Assembly (NCBI RefSeq): GCF_028679125.1
Contig: NZ_JAJRCG010000008.1
Location: 62,001-126,000, forward strand
DNA length: 64,000 nt
DNA from: Methanoregula sp.
GTDB taxonomy: Archaea > Halobacteriota > Methanomicrobia > Methanomicrobiales > Methanospirillaceae
Direction of reading: 5' to 3'
Position numbers and translations under genes: made by a program
Part shown: positions 8,322 through 16,487 of the stretch, one piece after another
How the letters are laid out: each line of letters opens with the position of its first letter
Position numbering within the stretch: position 1 is the stretch's first letter
The notes under the pieces: generated by a model
Database searches by the model: none
Told to the model about the DNA's origin: nothing
What the model saw: the letters and a program-made list of their open reading frames with translations, nothing else

Positions 8322-10289
8322 ATGCTCCAGGTGATGAAACGCATCCAGGTGATCGGGCCAAAAGAGGATCTGGGCCGGGCTGTCGATCTCCTGTACCGGG
8401 CAGGCACCGTTCACCTTGAGAGCGCACCCGGGCAGGTCAAGAAGACCGAGATCTGGCTCGGGAACGTCCGGCAGGACGAGGCGGATGAGGTCTCAATAGT
8501 CCTTTCCACCATCAGCGCCATCTTCTCCACGCTTCCGGTTATTGCAGATGATGCCGGACGGCAGGAGCAGATCCGCGACTCCCTTGAAGAGAGGACCCAT
8601 ACCGGGCTCGTTGCGAGGGCAAAGGAGATCATCCGCACCCTTGAGACAACAACCCGGGAACTGGCGGGAAAGAAGGGCGAGCTTGCGCTCTCGGTTGCCA
8701 CGCTGAACCGGTACCAGAAAGTCCTCGACATCATCCATCCTCTGGAGAGTGAACTGCCGGTGCTGGAGGGATTCGAGGTCACGATCCTCCTCATCCAGGA
8801 GGAGCACCGGGACGTCCTCGACCTGATCCGGCAGGAACTGGTCACCATCACCAATGACCGGTGCGAGATGACCGCAACAACGGTCGATGCCGAGACCCTT
8901 GCCGCCATCATGGTCTTTCCCAAGCGGCATTCCGAGGAGGTCCACGCATTCATCTATTCCGTGAACGTGAACGAGGTGCGGCTCCCGAAGGAGTATGCCG
9001 GCCGGCCGTTCTACGAGATGTACGCCCTGCTCGAAGAGAGCCGGATCAAAGCGCAGGAGGAGATCGCGAAGATCGACCGCGAACTGCTCACGCTCTCGAA
9101 CACGTGGTACCAGGAACTTGTTGTCCTCAGGAAGCAGCTGGAGAATATCCACTGCGAGCTGGGTGCGTACCGGAACTTCGGGGTCTCGGAGTATACCTTC
9201 GTCATCATGGGCTGGATCCCGAAGAAGTTCCTGAAGAAGACAAGACAGGCCCTGCTCGAGGCATTCGGTGACCGCGTGGTTGTCTGCGAACTCCCGACAA
9301 CAGAGAAGGACATGGAGGATGCCCCGATCTTTTACGACAATCCCTTCTGGGTGAAGCCCTTCGAGTTCATCATGCAGCTCGTCTCCCCGCCGCGGTACCG
9401 CGAGGTGGATCCTTCACCCATCCTCGCGATCTTCTTCCCGCTCTTCTTCGGGATCATGGTCGGCGACATCGGGTACGGGCTCATCATCCTCGCCTTCGCG
9501 CTCGTGATCCGGTACCGCTTTGCGGCTATCGCGTTTGCCAAGAACCTGGCCGACATCCTCCTCATCTCCTCGATCCCGACCATCATCTTCGGATACCTGT
9601 TCGGCGAGTTTTTCGGGGATCTCGGGGAGATGATGGGATGGCTCCACCCGGTGCACTTCCTTGGCATCACGTGGAACCGCGTGGATGCGATGATCCCGAT
9701 GCTCATCTTCGCCATCTCGATCGGCGTCATCCACGTCTTCCTCGGGCTCTTTATCGGTATCCGGAACGCGATCATCACGAAGAAGAGGAAGCACCTGTAC
9801 GAGAAGTGCGGGATGCTGATGATGATCGTGGGACTGATTGTCCTTGTCTGCATGCTCGCGGGGTTCCTGCCGGAGGCTGCCATCTATCCGGCGGTTGCCC
9901 TCATGGTTATTGCCCTCCCTCTCATCCTTCTGGGAGCAGGGGTGTTCGGCACCATCGAGGTGATGAGCACGGTGGGAAACATCCTCTCGTACGCGAGGCT
10001 GATGGCGATCGGCATGGCCTCGGTAATCCTCGCGATGGTAGCCAACCGGCTGGGGGGAGCCTTCGAGATTGCCATCATCGGGGTGATCGTTGCCATCCTG
10101 CTGCACACGCTCAATGTCGTGCTCGCGATGTTCTCCCCCTCGATCCACTCGGTGCGTCTCCATCTCGTCGAGTTCTTCTCGAAGTTCTATGAGGGGGGAG
10201 GGACGGCTTACCAGCCGTTTGCCCGGGCAGTTACCGAAGGGGAGCAGAAAGGGACGGGACCGGATCCCGGCGTGCAGGAACCTTCGTGA
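8322..10289 (+). CDS. ahaI: A-type ATP synthase subunit I (a-subunit homolog)
   Basis: The 655-residue protein has a hydrophilic N-terminal half of alpha/beta and coiled-coil character (about residues 1-345) that contacts the peripheral stalks. The C-terminal half (about 365-635) has seven to eight membrane helices and forms the ion half-channels against the c/K ring. Recognisable landmarks are FFPLFFGIMVGDIGYGLI and LSYARLMAIGMASVILAMV; the latter carries the conserved Arg needed for ion translocation. Subunit I normally works with all other A-ATPase subunits. Here only H and I are adjacent, so the rest must be encoded elsewhere, or this is a second, divergent copy. A Pro/Gly-rich soluble tail ends the protein. 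Confidence 0.92.
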   Translation: MLQVMKRIQVIGPKEDLGRAVDLLYRAGTVHLESAPGQVKKTEIWLGNVRQDEADEVSIVLSTISAIFSTLPVIADDAGRQEQIRDSLEERTHTGLVARAKEIIRTLETTTRELAGKKGELALSVATLNRYQKVLDIIHPLESELPVLEGFEVTILLIQEEHRDVLDLIRQELVTITNDRCEMTATTVDAETLAAIMVFPKRHSEEVHAFIYSVNVNEVRLPKEYAGRPFYEMYALLEESRIKAQEEIAKIDRELLTLSNTWYQELVVLRKQLENIHCELGAYRNFGVSEYTFVIMGWIPKKFLKKTRQALLEAFGDRVVVCELPTTEKDMEDAPIFYDNPFWVKPFEFIMQLVSPPRYREVDPSPILAIFFPLFFGIMVGDIGYGLIILAFALVIRYRFAAIAFAKNLADILLISSIPTIIFGYLFGEFFGDLGEMMGWLHPVHFLGITWNRVDAMIPMLIFAISIGVIHVFLGLFIGIRNAIITKKRKHLYEKCGMLMMIVGLIVLVCMLAGFLPEAAIYPAVALMVIALPLILLGAGVFGTIEVMSTVGNILSYARLMAIGMASVILAMVANRLGGAFEIAIIGVIVAILLHTLNVVLAMFSPSIHSVRLHLVEFFSKFYEGGGTAYQPFARAVTEGEQKGTGPDPGVQEPS

Positions 10290-10364
10290 GTCTCCTGCAT
10301 CCTCTTTTCCTTAAGGATTCCCTCCCGTTATTTTTAGAACGAAAAAAGAGTGCCGGGAACGATC

Positions 10365-10741
10365 ATGGAGAAACGTCAGAATATGGTTTTGTACGGAGTA
10401 CGAACCACCGGGGAGATTATCACGGGTATCATGCCCGTCCGGATTGACCATGTCGCTGCATTGACGCTGGAGTACGAGATCCGGGAACCTGCTACACGTG
10501 AATCAAAAGCCCTGCTCTAGCGATTTTTCACCGACAGAATACATCTCCAGTTCCGGGCTCCGGGTTATCCTCGCAACCTCAAAAGACTGCAAAAGCTGCA
10601 GGAGGCCACTTCGGGATCTTTCCGCTCACCCCGTTTGTGGACCATATCTTCACCATGTATGGGTTCACGCAGGTCATACGTATCTATGATACTGAAGAGT
10701 CCGCCATCCGGGCAGGTTCACATCCGGGACGGCCACGGTGA
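10365..10741 (+). pseudogene. Frameshifted STAS-domain (anti-sigma-factor-antagonist-like) gene
   Basis: Three successive frames together read as one STAS domain. From 10365, MEKRQNMVLYGVR... runs to EYEIREPATRESKALL and then hits TAG at 10518. The next frame gives SDFSPTEYISSSGLRVILAT (about 10520-10580), containing the diagnostic SSGLRVIL motif with the phospho-acceptor serine region. The third frame gives KTAKAAGGHFGIFPLTPFVD and GFTQVIRIYDTEESAI before TGA at 10739. Two frame changes are needed to read the whole domain. STAS proteins are phospho-switches in partner-switching systems, but no partner kinase lies nearby. The interruption could be real decay or assembly error; the surrounding repeats favour decay. 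Confidence 0.6.
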
Positions 10742-10795
10742 ACGGCTGACGGTGAAACCAGGGGGCTGGATCTCTCGCCGGCAGACTTCTCCCGC

Positions 10796-10960
10796 ATGGT
10801 AGCGGCGCTGGCTGGCTGGAATCTTATTACCGAAGAGACCTCTCCGGATCATGGAGAAGAGACGCTGTACAGCATCAGCCCTGAGGGCGAACTGGCATTG
10901 TTCGTGTATTCAGCCCGCATGAAGAAACGGGGTGTCGCAGGCACACCCGGCATCACGTGA
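10796..10960 (+). other. Short open frame after the STAS remnant, possible gene fragment
   Basis: A 54-codon frame beginning MVAALAGWNLITEE and ending GVAGTPGIT stays open upstream to the TGA that ends the STAS remnant. It has acceptable coding-like composition but no convincing start signal and no recognised family. It may be a second gene remnant in this decayed interval. Confidence 0.2.
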
Positions 10961-10981
10961 TCCCCGTACTTACGCTCCGAC

Positions 10982-11057
10982 AGGGTCCGGTTGAAAAATA
11001 AAATCAAACCCTGATTGATCCGGATCGGATTTTCAATCGCGATCATGATCGCGATGA
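10982..11057 (+). repeat. Intergenic repeat, copy 1, with 20-base palindrome and long inverted arms
   Basis: This 76-base unit is nearly identical to the unit at 11262-11338, with five differences including one indel. It contains a perfect 20-base palindrome at 11036-11055 (ATCGCGATCATGATCGCGAT). Its ATCAAACCCTGAT arm (11003-11015) is matched in inverted orientation by ATCAGGGTTTGAT at 11068-11080, just outside the unit, so this copy can form a long hairpin. Confidence 0.75.
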
Positions 11058-11091
11058 ATTTTTTAAAATCAGGGTTTGATGAAAAAATTTC

Positions 11092-11280
11092 AAGCAAGGT
11101 CTGCCTGAAAATTTTTAATCATGGTCTGGTTGCCAAAAGTTAAACGGATCTGTAGCAGTTCAATCCGACAGTTCACGATGAAATAGGGGGCGCACTTACC
11201 CTTTTTCAATCAAGGTCCGCTTGAAAATTTTCCATCAAGGTCTGCTGAAAAAATTTTTACCAGAGTCTGGTTGAAAAATA
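11092..11280 (+). repeat. Cluster of short degenerate GGTCTGSTTGAAAA repeats
   Basis: A short motif with the shape RGTCYGSYTGAAAAWTTTT occurs at about 11097, 11123, 11213, 11239 and 11263. It also opens the two long repeat units at 10982 and 11262, and recurs near 20138 and 20277. Spacing is irregular, copies are degenerate and unique spacers are absent, so this is not a CRISPR array. Confidence 0.5.
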
Positions 11281-11338
11281 AAAATCAAACCCTGATTGAT
11301 CCGGATCAGATTTTCAATCGCGATCGTGATCGCGATGA
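11262..11338 (+). repeat. Intergenic repeat, copy 2
   Basis: The second copy of the unit at 10982-11057. The central palindrome (11317-11336) has one changed base that breaks perfect symmetry, and the outer inverted arm is missing. Together with the shorter copies it fills a stretch of over 400 bases without a believable gene. Confidence 0.75.
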
Positions 11339-11457
11339 TAATTTTAAAATCAACAATCGATTGAGAATTTTTCAGCAAGTCAGGTAAACCGGTTCACGAT
11401 TCTGAAAAGATGAGGCAGGAAGATGATAGCCGATGACGTCTCCCGATCAAAATGTGA

Positions 11458-12252
11458 TCACTGCTCTTTGAGGTTCTGCTCATCCTCGGCAATCCATGTC
11501 TTCAGTTTCCGGATACCTTCCTCGATATCCCGGATCCGGGCTTCGTTCTCCGTGAGCTGGATTTTAGCCTTTGCTGCCTTCACGGGATCCTTGCAGGTGG
11601 TAAGGAAGGTGCGGATATGGCCACTCCCGATCTGGAAATTCTCCCGTGCACCCACAGCTTTTTGCAGCCGTTCATAATTGGCCTCAAGATTCTTCCGGGA
11701 ACGGAACCTGGTTCCTGTCTGCTGCTTCGGCTTTACCGCTTTCACCGCGTCCCATGCCGCATCGTGGGTCTTGCGGATCGCCTGGATTTTGTCAAAACAG
11801 GCTTTCTTGTGTTTCGCAATCATCGCGTGCTTGTATCGCCCGAGCGTGTCACCGGCATTCTTGAGCGCCTGCCCCCTTTCTACCAGATCGTGGATGCCAG
11901 GAGTGCCGGGCGGGAGCCGGGCCTGGTCCGCGAGCTTCATGATCTCATCCAGGTGCTGCTGCGACAGGGACTCCAGGGATCCGTACCCGGCCTTCTGTTT
12001 CTCCTTCACTTCCCCGCAGAGTGCATTGAACTGGTTCCAGAGCAGGTCCCGGTCGCTCTTTGCGAGCGGTTTGAGCTCCCTGAATAACCCGGTGATCTGC
12101 TTTGCTTTGTTCCAGAAATCCTGGTATTTGGTTACGATCGGGCGGTCTTCCCGGATCGGGCCGGTTAATGAGACCAGAGTTTTGATCTCACGGTCCAGGA
12201 GTTCTGCATGGGTATGGGCGCTTTTAAGCCAGGGATCATCTTCAGGTTTCAT
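11458..12252 (-). CDS. All-helical DUF349-like protein
   Basis: The 264-residue protein is predicted to be entirely helical and coiled-coil rich. The segment around residues 65-110 (DRDLLWNQFNALCGEVKEKQ followed by a Leu/Glu/Lys helix) resembles the repeating DUF349 helical motif with its W-x2-F-x3-C pattern. A basic stretch (KPKQQTGTRFRSRKNLEANY, about 180-199) could bind nucleic acid or an acidic partner. I chose the internal ATG at 12252 over an upstream TTG because the added N-terminus is Pro/Gln-rich and unlike the rest. The gene stands alone, with repeats on one side and the YHS gene on the other. Function is unknown; family assignment is tentative. Confidence 0.6.
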   Translation of the reverse strand: MKPEDDPWLKSAHTHAELLDREIKTLVSLTGPIREDRPIVTKYQDFWNKAKQITGLFRELKPLAKSDRDLLWNQFNALCGEVKEKQKAGYGSLESLSQQHLDEIMKLADQARLPPGTPGIHDLVERGQALKNAGDTLGRYKHAMIAKHKKACFDKIQAIRKTHDAAWDAVKAVKPKQQTGTRFRSRKNLEANYERLQKAVGARENFQIGSGHIRTFLTTCKDPVKAAKAKIQLTENEARIRDIEEGIRKLKTWIAEDEQNLKEQ

Positions 12253-12408
12253 AAAAATTCCGGTTGCTGGTTGGTCTTGTGGATATGGTGTCTGTATCTG
12301 CCCGCGTGGCAATAAAATAGTATCCGCTGCCTGATCTCCGGGTTCGTTCTTCCCTCGAAATCAGGCTATTATTTGCAGATCGGGCGCATGTTGCCCGGCC
12401 GATACCCG

Positions 12409-12591
12409 TCAGGTTATCTCTTTGAGGTTGACAGAGACATCGTTCGCAATCCGGGAGTACCGTTTCGGGTTCTCCTCGAACTGCTTCTTGCACCAGTTGC
12501 AGCAGAAGTAATAGTTCTGGTTTTTATGCGTGGCGGTATATTTCGCATCCTCTTCATCAACGATTGCCAGACAGACGGGATCGGTTGCCAT
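12409..12591 (-). CDS. Small YHS-domain protein
   Basis: The 60-residue protein is essentially one YHS domain. It starts MATDPVCLAIVDEEDAKYT and has a YYFCCNWCKKQFEENPKRY core with closely spaced cysteines, followed by a short tail. YHS domains are small metal-binding modules found alone or fused to copper ATPases and monooxygenases, and are linked to metal handling. An upstream in-frame start would add 17 residues; the internal ATG matches the normal start of the domain. The gene is divergent from a MerR-family regulator 140 bases away, which suggests that the regulator may control it. Confidence 0.75.
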   Translation of the reverse strand: MATDPVCLAIVDEEDAKYTATHKNQNYYFCCNWCKKQFEENPKRYSRIANDVSVNLKEIT

Positions 12592-12730
12592 GTGAACTCC
12601 TTGTACCAGTTTTCTGTGCAGGTTCCAGATATTCCCTTGCACATGAACTTAAAACCCGCCGGGCATAACCCTCCCCCGTGGCAGACTCCAACACCCTATT
12701 TTGTCTCAGGCAGCACATAGTACCGTAACA

Positions 12731-13591
12731 ATGGCATACGACCAGATCCCTATCGGCAGGTTCTCGCTCATCACCCGGCTCAGCCAGAAAGCACTGCGCC
12801 TCTACGATGAGCGGGGTCTCCTCGTACCGGAGGTGAAGGATCTCTGCTCCGGCTACCGCTACTACACCGGAGCCCAGATCGCACGCGGCGTCTCCATCAA
12901 GACCCTCTGCGGCCTGGGGTTTTCCTTAAGCGAGATCGATATGCTCCTTGCGGCAAAAGCACACCACGATGCCTGCACCATCCGGGAGCTGTTCGGGCGG
13001 CGCCGGCAGGAGATCAGGTCCGAAGTCCAGAGGTTACAACAGATCGAGGCGATCCTCGAGAATGAGGATGCCTCCCTGGAGCTGATCTACATGTCACTCA
13101 ATGAACCCCTCATCAAGGATGTCCCACCCCAGCGGATCGTGGGAAAGAAGGGAACCGGCGCCTACAGCGAGACTATCTCCCGGCTCATGCCTGCCCTCTG
13201 CAGCCAGATCTTCTCGGAGGAGAACAAGAGGAACGGGCTGAAGGTGACCGGGCCCTTCATGACGCTGTACTATGACTGCGAGTACCGCGAGAAGGATGCG
13301 ACCATGGAGTGCGCTGCACCGATCACCGGCAGGATTGTCCTCTCGGACCCGGAGATGGAAGTCCGGACCCTGCCGGGCGGAAAGTGCCTCTCGCTCATCC
13401 ACAAGGGATCCTACTTCAATCTCCACGAGGCATGGTGCCGGATCGGGGCATATGCCGAGGAGCACAATTATATTGCCTGTGGTCTCCAGCGCGAAGTGTA
13501 TCTCTCGGACCCGGATGTTGTTATGGAAGACGAACTCCTGACTGAACTGCAGATCCCCATCGGGACCGGTGCCGACAGGCCAGGGAACTGA
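12731..13591 (+). CDS. MerR-family transcriptional regulator with GyrI-like effector domain
   Basis: The 286-residue protein has an N-terminal winged-helix MerR domain (about residues 1-72; IGRFSLITRLSQKALRLYDE then GYRYYT), a coiled-coil dimerisation helix (about 80-120), and a C-terminal effector-binding domain of the GyrI/BmrR type (about 130-280). This architecture matches BmrR-like regulators that bind bulky, often cationic, organic molecules rather than the cysteine-ligated metal sensors. The ATG at 12731 gives the canonical MerR start; ten extra in-frame residues upstream are unlikely to be translated. The regulator is divergent from the YHS gene, and MerR proteins usually regulate adjacent divergent promoters. 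Confidence 0.88.
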   Translation: MAYDQIPIGRFSLITRLSQKALRLYDERGLLVPEVKDLCSGYRYYTGAQIARGVSIKTLCGLGFSLSEIDMLLAAKAHHDACTIRELFGRRRQEIRSEVQRLQQIEAILENEDASLELIYMSLNEPLIKDVPPQRIVGKKGTGAYSETISRLMPALCSQIFSEENKRNGLKVTGPFMTLYYDCEYREKDATMECAAPITGRIVLSDPEMEVRTLPGGKCLSLIHKGSYFNLHEAWCRIGAYAEEHNYIACGLQREVYLSDPDVVMEDELLTELQIPIGTGADRPGN

Positions 13592-13686
13592 AAGGGGATC
13601 ACCCTGCTTCTTTTTTCACCCGGATAAACGGATTTTTTTTATGGACCAAAGGATTAAACGCCCCAGACGCAAGCTATGCAGCAATA

Positions 13687-13860
13687 ATGCCTCCCGTTGT
13701 GAGACCGGATTGTCCGTGCCCGAATACCAAATGCAGCCGCTTCACTCTCTGCGAGGAGTGCGAGGCATCCCGGGCAGAACAGGGAAAGCTGCCGTTCTGC
13801 CGGCGACCTGAACAATCCCTGCTGGACAGGATACGGAAAAAACCGGGGATTGACCGGTAA
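13687..13860 (+). CDS. Small cysteine-rich protein of the CPCPxxxC family
   Basis: A 57-residue ORF with a dense cysteine pattern: DCPCPNTKCSRFTLCEECEA (about residues 8-27) followed by LPFCRRPEQSLLDRIRKK. The arrangement C-P-C-P-x3-C-x6-C-x2-C plus a later FC matches a family of very short uncharacterised proteins common in methanogens and clostridia, in which the cysteines are likely to bind a metal. It lies downstream of the MerR gene on the same strand, in a gap that otherwise has no gene, and ends at TAA shortly before the convergent sensor kinase. No clear Shine-Dalgarno is visible. Function unknown. Confidence 0.6.
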   Translation: MPPVVRPDCPCPNTKCSRFTLCEECEASRAEQGKLPFCRRPEQSLLDRIRKKPGIDR

Positions 13861-13894
13861 AATTTTTCTGCACGTGAACGGAGAACCGCACGCG

Positions 13895-16420
13895 TCAGGA
13901 ATGCCGGGCCACGGGGGTTATCCGGTAATTCCCTTTCGGGACATGGATCTCGAACCGTGCTCCTTTGCCCGGTTCACCGGTCTCCCGGATGGAAAGACCG
14001 GTGATCCCGAGCACTTCCTGCGCAAGGAAGAGACCCAGGCCGGTGTGCTTTCCTACCCCTTTTAAGAAGATCCGCTCCTTGTCTTCTTGAGGAATGCCGT
14101 CCCCGTCATCCTCAACCGAGACGACATACCCGTCCGGGATCTCCTCCCCGCTCACCTGAACCCGGGTCACGTTCCCCCCGTGCATGGCCGCATTCTCGAA
14201 AAGATTCAGGAACACCATCCTCAGGAGGGGATCGGCAAATATTTCGCAGGCTTCAAGACCGTGCTCCAGGGACACGCAGGAAAAGCCATGGTCCATGCAC
14301 ACCGTCATGACCGCAGCGTGCAGGTTTTGCCACCGGGGTTTCTTCACACCGATGTCCTGGTACTGCTGGGTGAAGGCTATCTGGTTCTGGATCACGGAGC
14401 TTGCATGGATCGCCTTGTTCAGCAGCTGGCGGTTCTCCGGGTCTGCAATCTCCACTTCGAGAAGTCCGAGAGAGCCCTGGAGCACGGTCAGCTGGTTGAG
14501 AATATCGTGCCGGGTTATGCTCGACAACAGGTTCAGTTTCTTGTTCGATTCCTGCAGCACCTCTTTTATCCGCTTGAGTTCCGTGATATCCCAGCCCACG
14601 GACTGGAACTCAATGATCCGGCCTGATGTATTGAAGATGGCACGATCGCTCCAGTGCTGCCACCGTATCTCTCCGGAGGGCATGACGATGCGGTGGTCGA
14701 TCGCGGCTACAGGATTCTTTGGGGAGAACCGGGCCAGCTGCTCCTTCATCAGCCGGGCATCCTCCTGGGGGAGCACGACGGTGTGCGGTCTTCCGATGCA
14801 GGTCTGCCGGTCAAGGCCGAAATAACGGCAGTACGCATCGTTGACGAACGTCAGAGTCCCGTCGGGACTGAACCGGCAGATGAACTCGGTCTGGTCCTCG
14901 ACTACCGCCCGGTACCGCTCCTCGCTTCGGATCAATGCCTGCTGGTTCTTTGCCAGCTCGTCATAATTCTGCCGGAGCTCCTCCTCCGTTGCAGTCAGTT
15001 GCTCGTAGGAAGAGTGCAGTTCCATCTGGCTCTTTCCCAGTTCATCGTAGTTCTGCCGGAGCTCCTCTTCAGTCGCAGTCAGTTGCTCGTATGCCGCATT
15101 CAGGTTCTCGTACGCCCGCTGGAGTTTCTCTTCTGTCGTTTTTCTGTCGGTAATATCCCGGCCCACGGACTGGAACTCGATGATCCTGCCTGATGTATCG
15201 AAGATGGCGCGATCACTCCAGTGCTGCCACCGTATCTCTCCTGATGGCATGAGAATGCGATGGTCGATCGCGGCTACAGGATTCTTTGGGGAAATGTGAG
15301 AGAGATGATGCTTCATGACCGGGCGATCTTCATCCGGAAGAGTGGCTGTGTGGGGCTTTCCGATGCAGGTTTGCCGGTCAAGGCCGAAATACCGACAGTA
15401 CGCATCGTTGACGAACGTCAGAGTCCCATCGGGACTGAACCGGCAGATGAACTCGGTCTGGTCCTCGACTACCGCCCGGTACCGCTCCTCGCTCTGGATC
15501 AGCGCCTGCTGGTTCTTTGCCAGCTCGTCATAATTCTGCCGGAGTTCCTCCTCGGTAACAGTCAGCTGTTCGTACGCTGCATTCAGCTCCTCATGCGCCC
15601 GTCTTAGTTTCTCCTCGGCCTCCCTGCGCTGGGTAATGTCGCGGACGGACTCAATCGCACCGACCACGTTTCCGGAAGCATCGAAAATAGGGGAGGCCGT
15701 GAGCAGGTAGTGGGCCCCGTTCCTGTCAGGCTGTTGAGGAGTGGACATTTCTGCCGTGAGCCGGTTGCCGCTCCGTTTCAGGTCCGGGTATACTTTTTCC
15801 ACATCCTCTCCTGTCCGGATAATACAGTCTGCAAGGGCAAGGCGCCGATCCCCGTGGAACGGGATTGAATAGGATTGATCCCCGGTGCCGATCACCGACT
15901 GGGGAGGCACGCCCGTCATCTCTTCCATCATCCTGTTCCAGAGAATGACCTTGCCTTTCAGGTCGATGGCAAACGTTGCATCCGGCAGGAAATTGATCAG
16001 GTCCGAGTACTGTTTCCGGGAAGTCTTCAGTTCTTCGTGCACGTGACGCTGTTCGATAGCAGTCCGGATCTTGTATTCCAGTTCAGTAAACTGCGATTTT
16101 GGTTCCCCGCCTTTCTGGAGGTAGAAATCAGCGCCATTATTCAGGGCTTCAATGACGATCTCTTCCCGTCCCCTCCCCGTAAAAAGGATGAACGGGAGCT
16201 CCCTGAAGTACTTTCGGATGTACTGGAGGAACTGGATACCGTCAATTCCCGACATCTGGTAATCCGAGATGATCGCGTCATAGGGATGACGGTGAATTTT
16301 TTCAATTCCTTCCTTTGCCGACAGTGCGGTATCCACACTGATGTGCCCCGACATTCCAAGGAAGATCCTGCCGAGATCCAGGAGGGCAGGTTCATCGTCA
16401 ACATAAAGTACGGAATACAT
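13895..16420 (-). CDS. Hybrid sensor: receiver domain, three PAS domains, histidine kinase
   Basis: The 841-residue soluble protein begins with a CheY-like receiver (residues 1-120) with acidic pair D8/D9, phospho-acceptor D53, T81 and K103. PAS1 spans about 138-265, then PAS2 (about 309-425) and PAS3 (about 499-615) are separated by repetitive coiled-coil linkers (AAYEQLTATEEELRQNYDEL). The kinase core follows: phospho-acceptor H638 in SSITRHDILNQLTVLQG, N-box LNLFENAAMHGG, G1 DDGDGIP and G2 GLGLFLA. No membrane segment is present, so it senses a cytoplasmic signal. PAS2 and PAS3 differ at only a few positions, which points to a recent internal duplication. An N-terminal receiver suggests that it is itself controlled by phosphotransfer. 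No cognate regulator is adjacent. Confidence 0.93.
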   Translation of the reverse strand: MYSVLYVDDEPALLDLGRIFLGMSGHISVDTALSAKEGIEKIHRHPYDAIISDYQMSGIDGIQFLQYIRKYFRELPFILFTGRGREEIVIEALNNGADFYLQKGGEPKSQFTELEYKIRTAIEQRHVHEELKTSRKQYSDLINFLPDATFAIDLKGKVILWNRMMEEMTGVPPQSVIGTGDQSYSIPFHGDRRLALADCIIRTGEDVEKVYPDLKRSGNRLTAEMSTPQQPDRNGAHYLLTASPIFDASGNVVGAIESVRDITQRREAEEKLRRAHEELNAAYEQLTVTEEELRQNYDELAKNQQALIQSEERYRAVVEDQTEFICRFSPDGTLTFVNDAYCRYFGLDRQTCIGKPHTATLPDEDRPVMKHHLSHISPKNPVAAIDHRILMPSGEIRWQHWSDRAIFDTSGRIIEFQSVGRDITDRKTTEEKLQRAYENLNAAYEQLTATEEELRQNYDELGKSQMELHSSYEQLTATEEELRQNYDELAKNQQALIRSEERYRAVVEDQTEFICRFSPDGTLTFVNDAYCRYFGLDRQTCIGRPHTVVLPQEDARLMKEQLARFSPKNPVAAIDHRIVMPSGEIRWQHWSDRAIFNTSGRIIEFQSVGWDITELKRIKEVLQESNKKLNLLSSITRHDILNQLTVLQGSLGLLEVEIADPENRQLLNKAIHASSVIQNQIAFTQQYQDIGVKKPRWQNLHAAVMTVCMDHGFSCVSLEHGLEACEIFADPLLRMVFLNLFENAAMHGGNVTRVQVSGEEIPDGYVVSVEDDGDGIPQEDKERIFLKGVGKHTGLGLFLAQEVLGITGLSIRETGEPGKGARFEIHVPKGNYRITPVARHS
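14591..14926 (-). repeat. Intragenic PAS repeat, copy B
   Basis: Encodes PAS3 of the hybrid kinase and is closely similar at the DNA level to the stretch 570 bases upstream in the gene (15161-15496). This gives a 190-residue period that includes the coiled-coil linker. Confidence 0.8.
15161..15496 (-). repeat. Intragenic PAS repeat, copy A
   Basis: Encodes PAS2 of the hybrid kinase. Most differences from copy B are synonymous or confined to a short variable loop (LPDEDRPVMKHHL versus LPQEDARLMKEQL). Confidence 0.8.
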
Positions 16421-16487
16421 TGGTAATACAGGAATCCTTTGAAAATGTTTGTTGTTTTTAAATAAATGTCAACCGATCTGTACTTTT

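Noticed and set aside
9414-10163. 249-codon frame opposite ahaI
   Set aside because: Shadow frame with extreme His/Glu/Asp/Arg content, complementary to the membrane helices of ahaI.
10961-11400. CRISPR array
   Set aside because: Repeat copies are degenerate, irregularly spaced and palindromic, with no unique spacers and no cas genes.
15260-15607. Plus-strand frames opposite the hybrid kinase (also 14654-15193 and 14184-14825)
   Set aside because: They repeat because the PAS domains beneath them repeat; no independent coding evidence.
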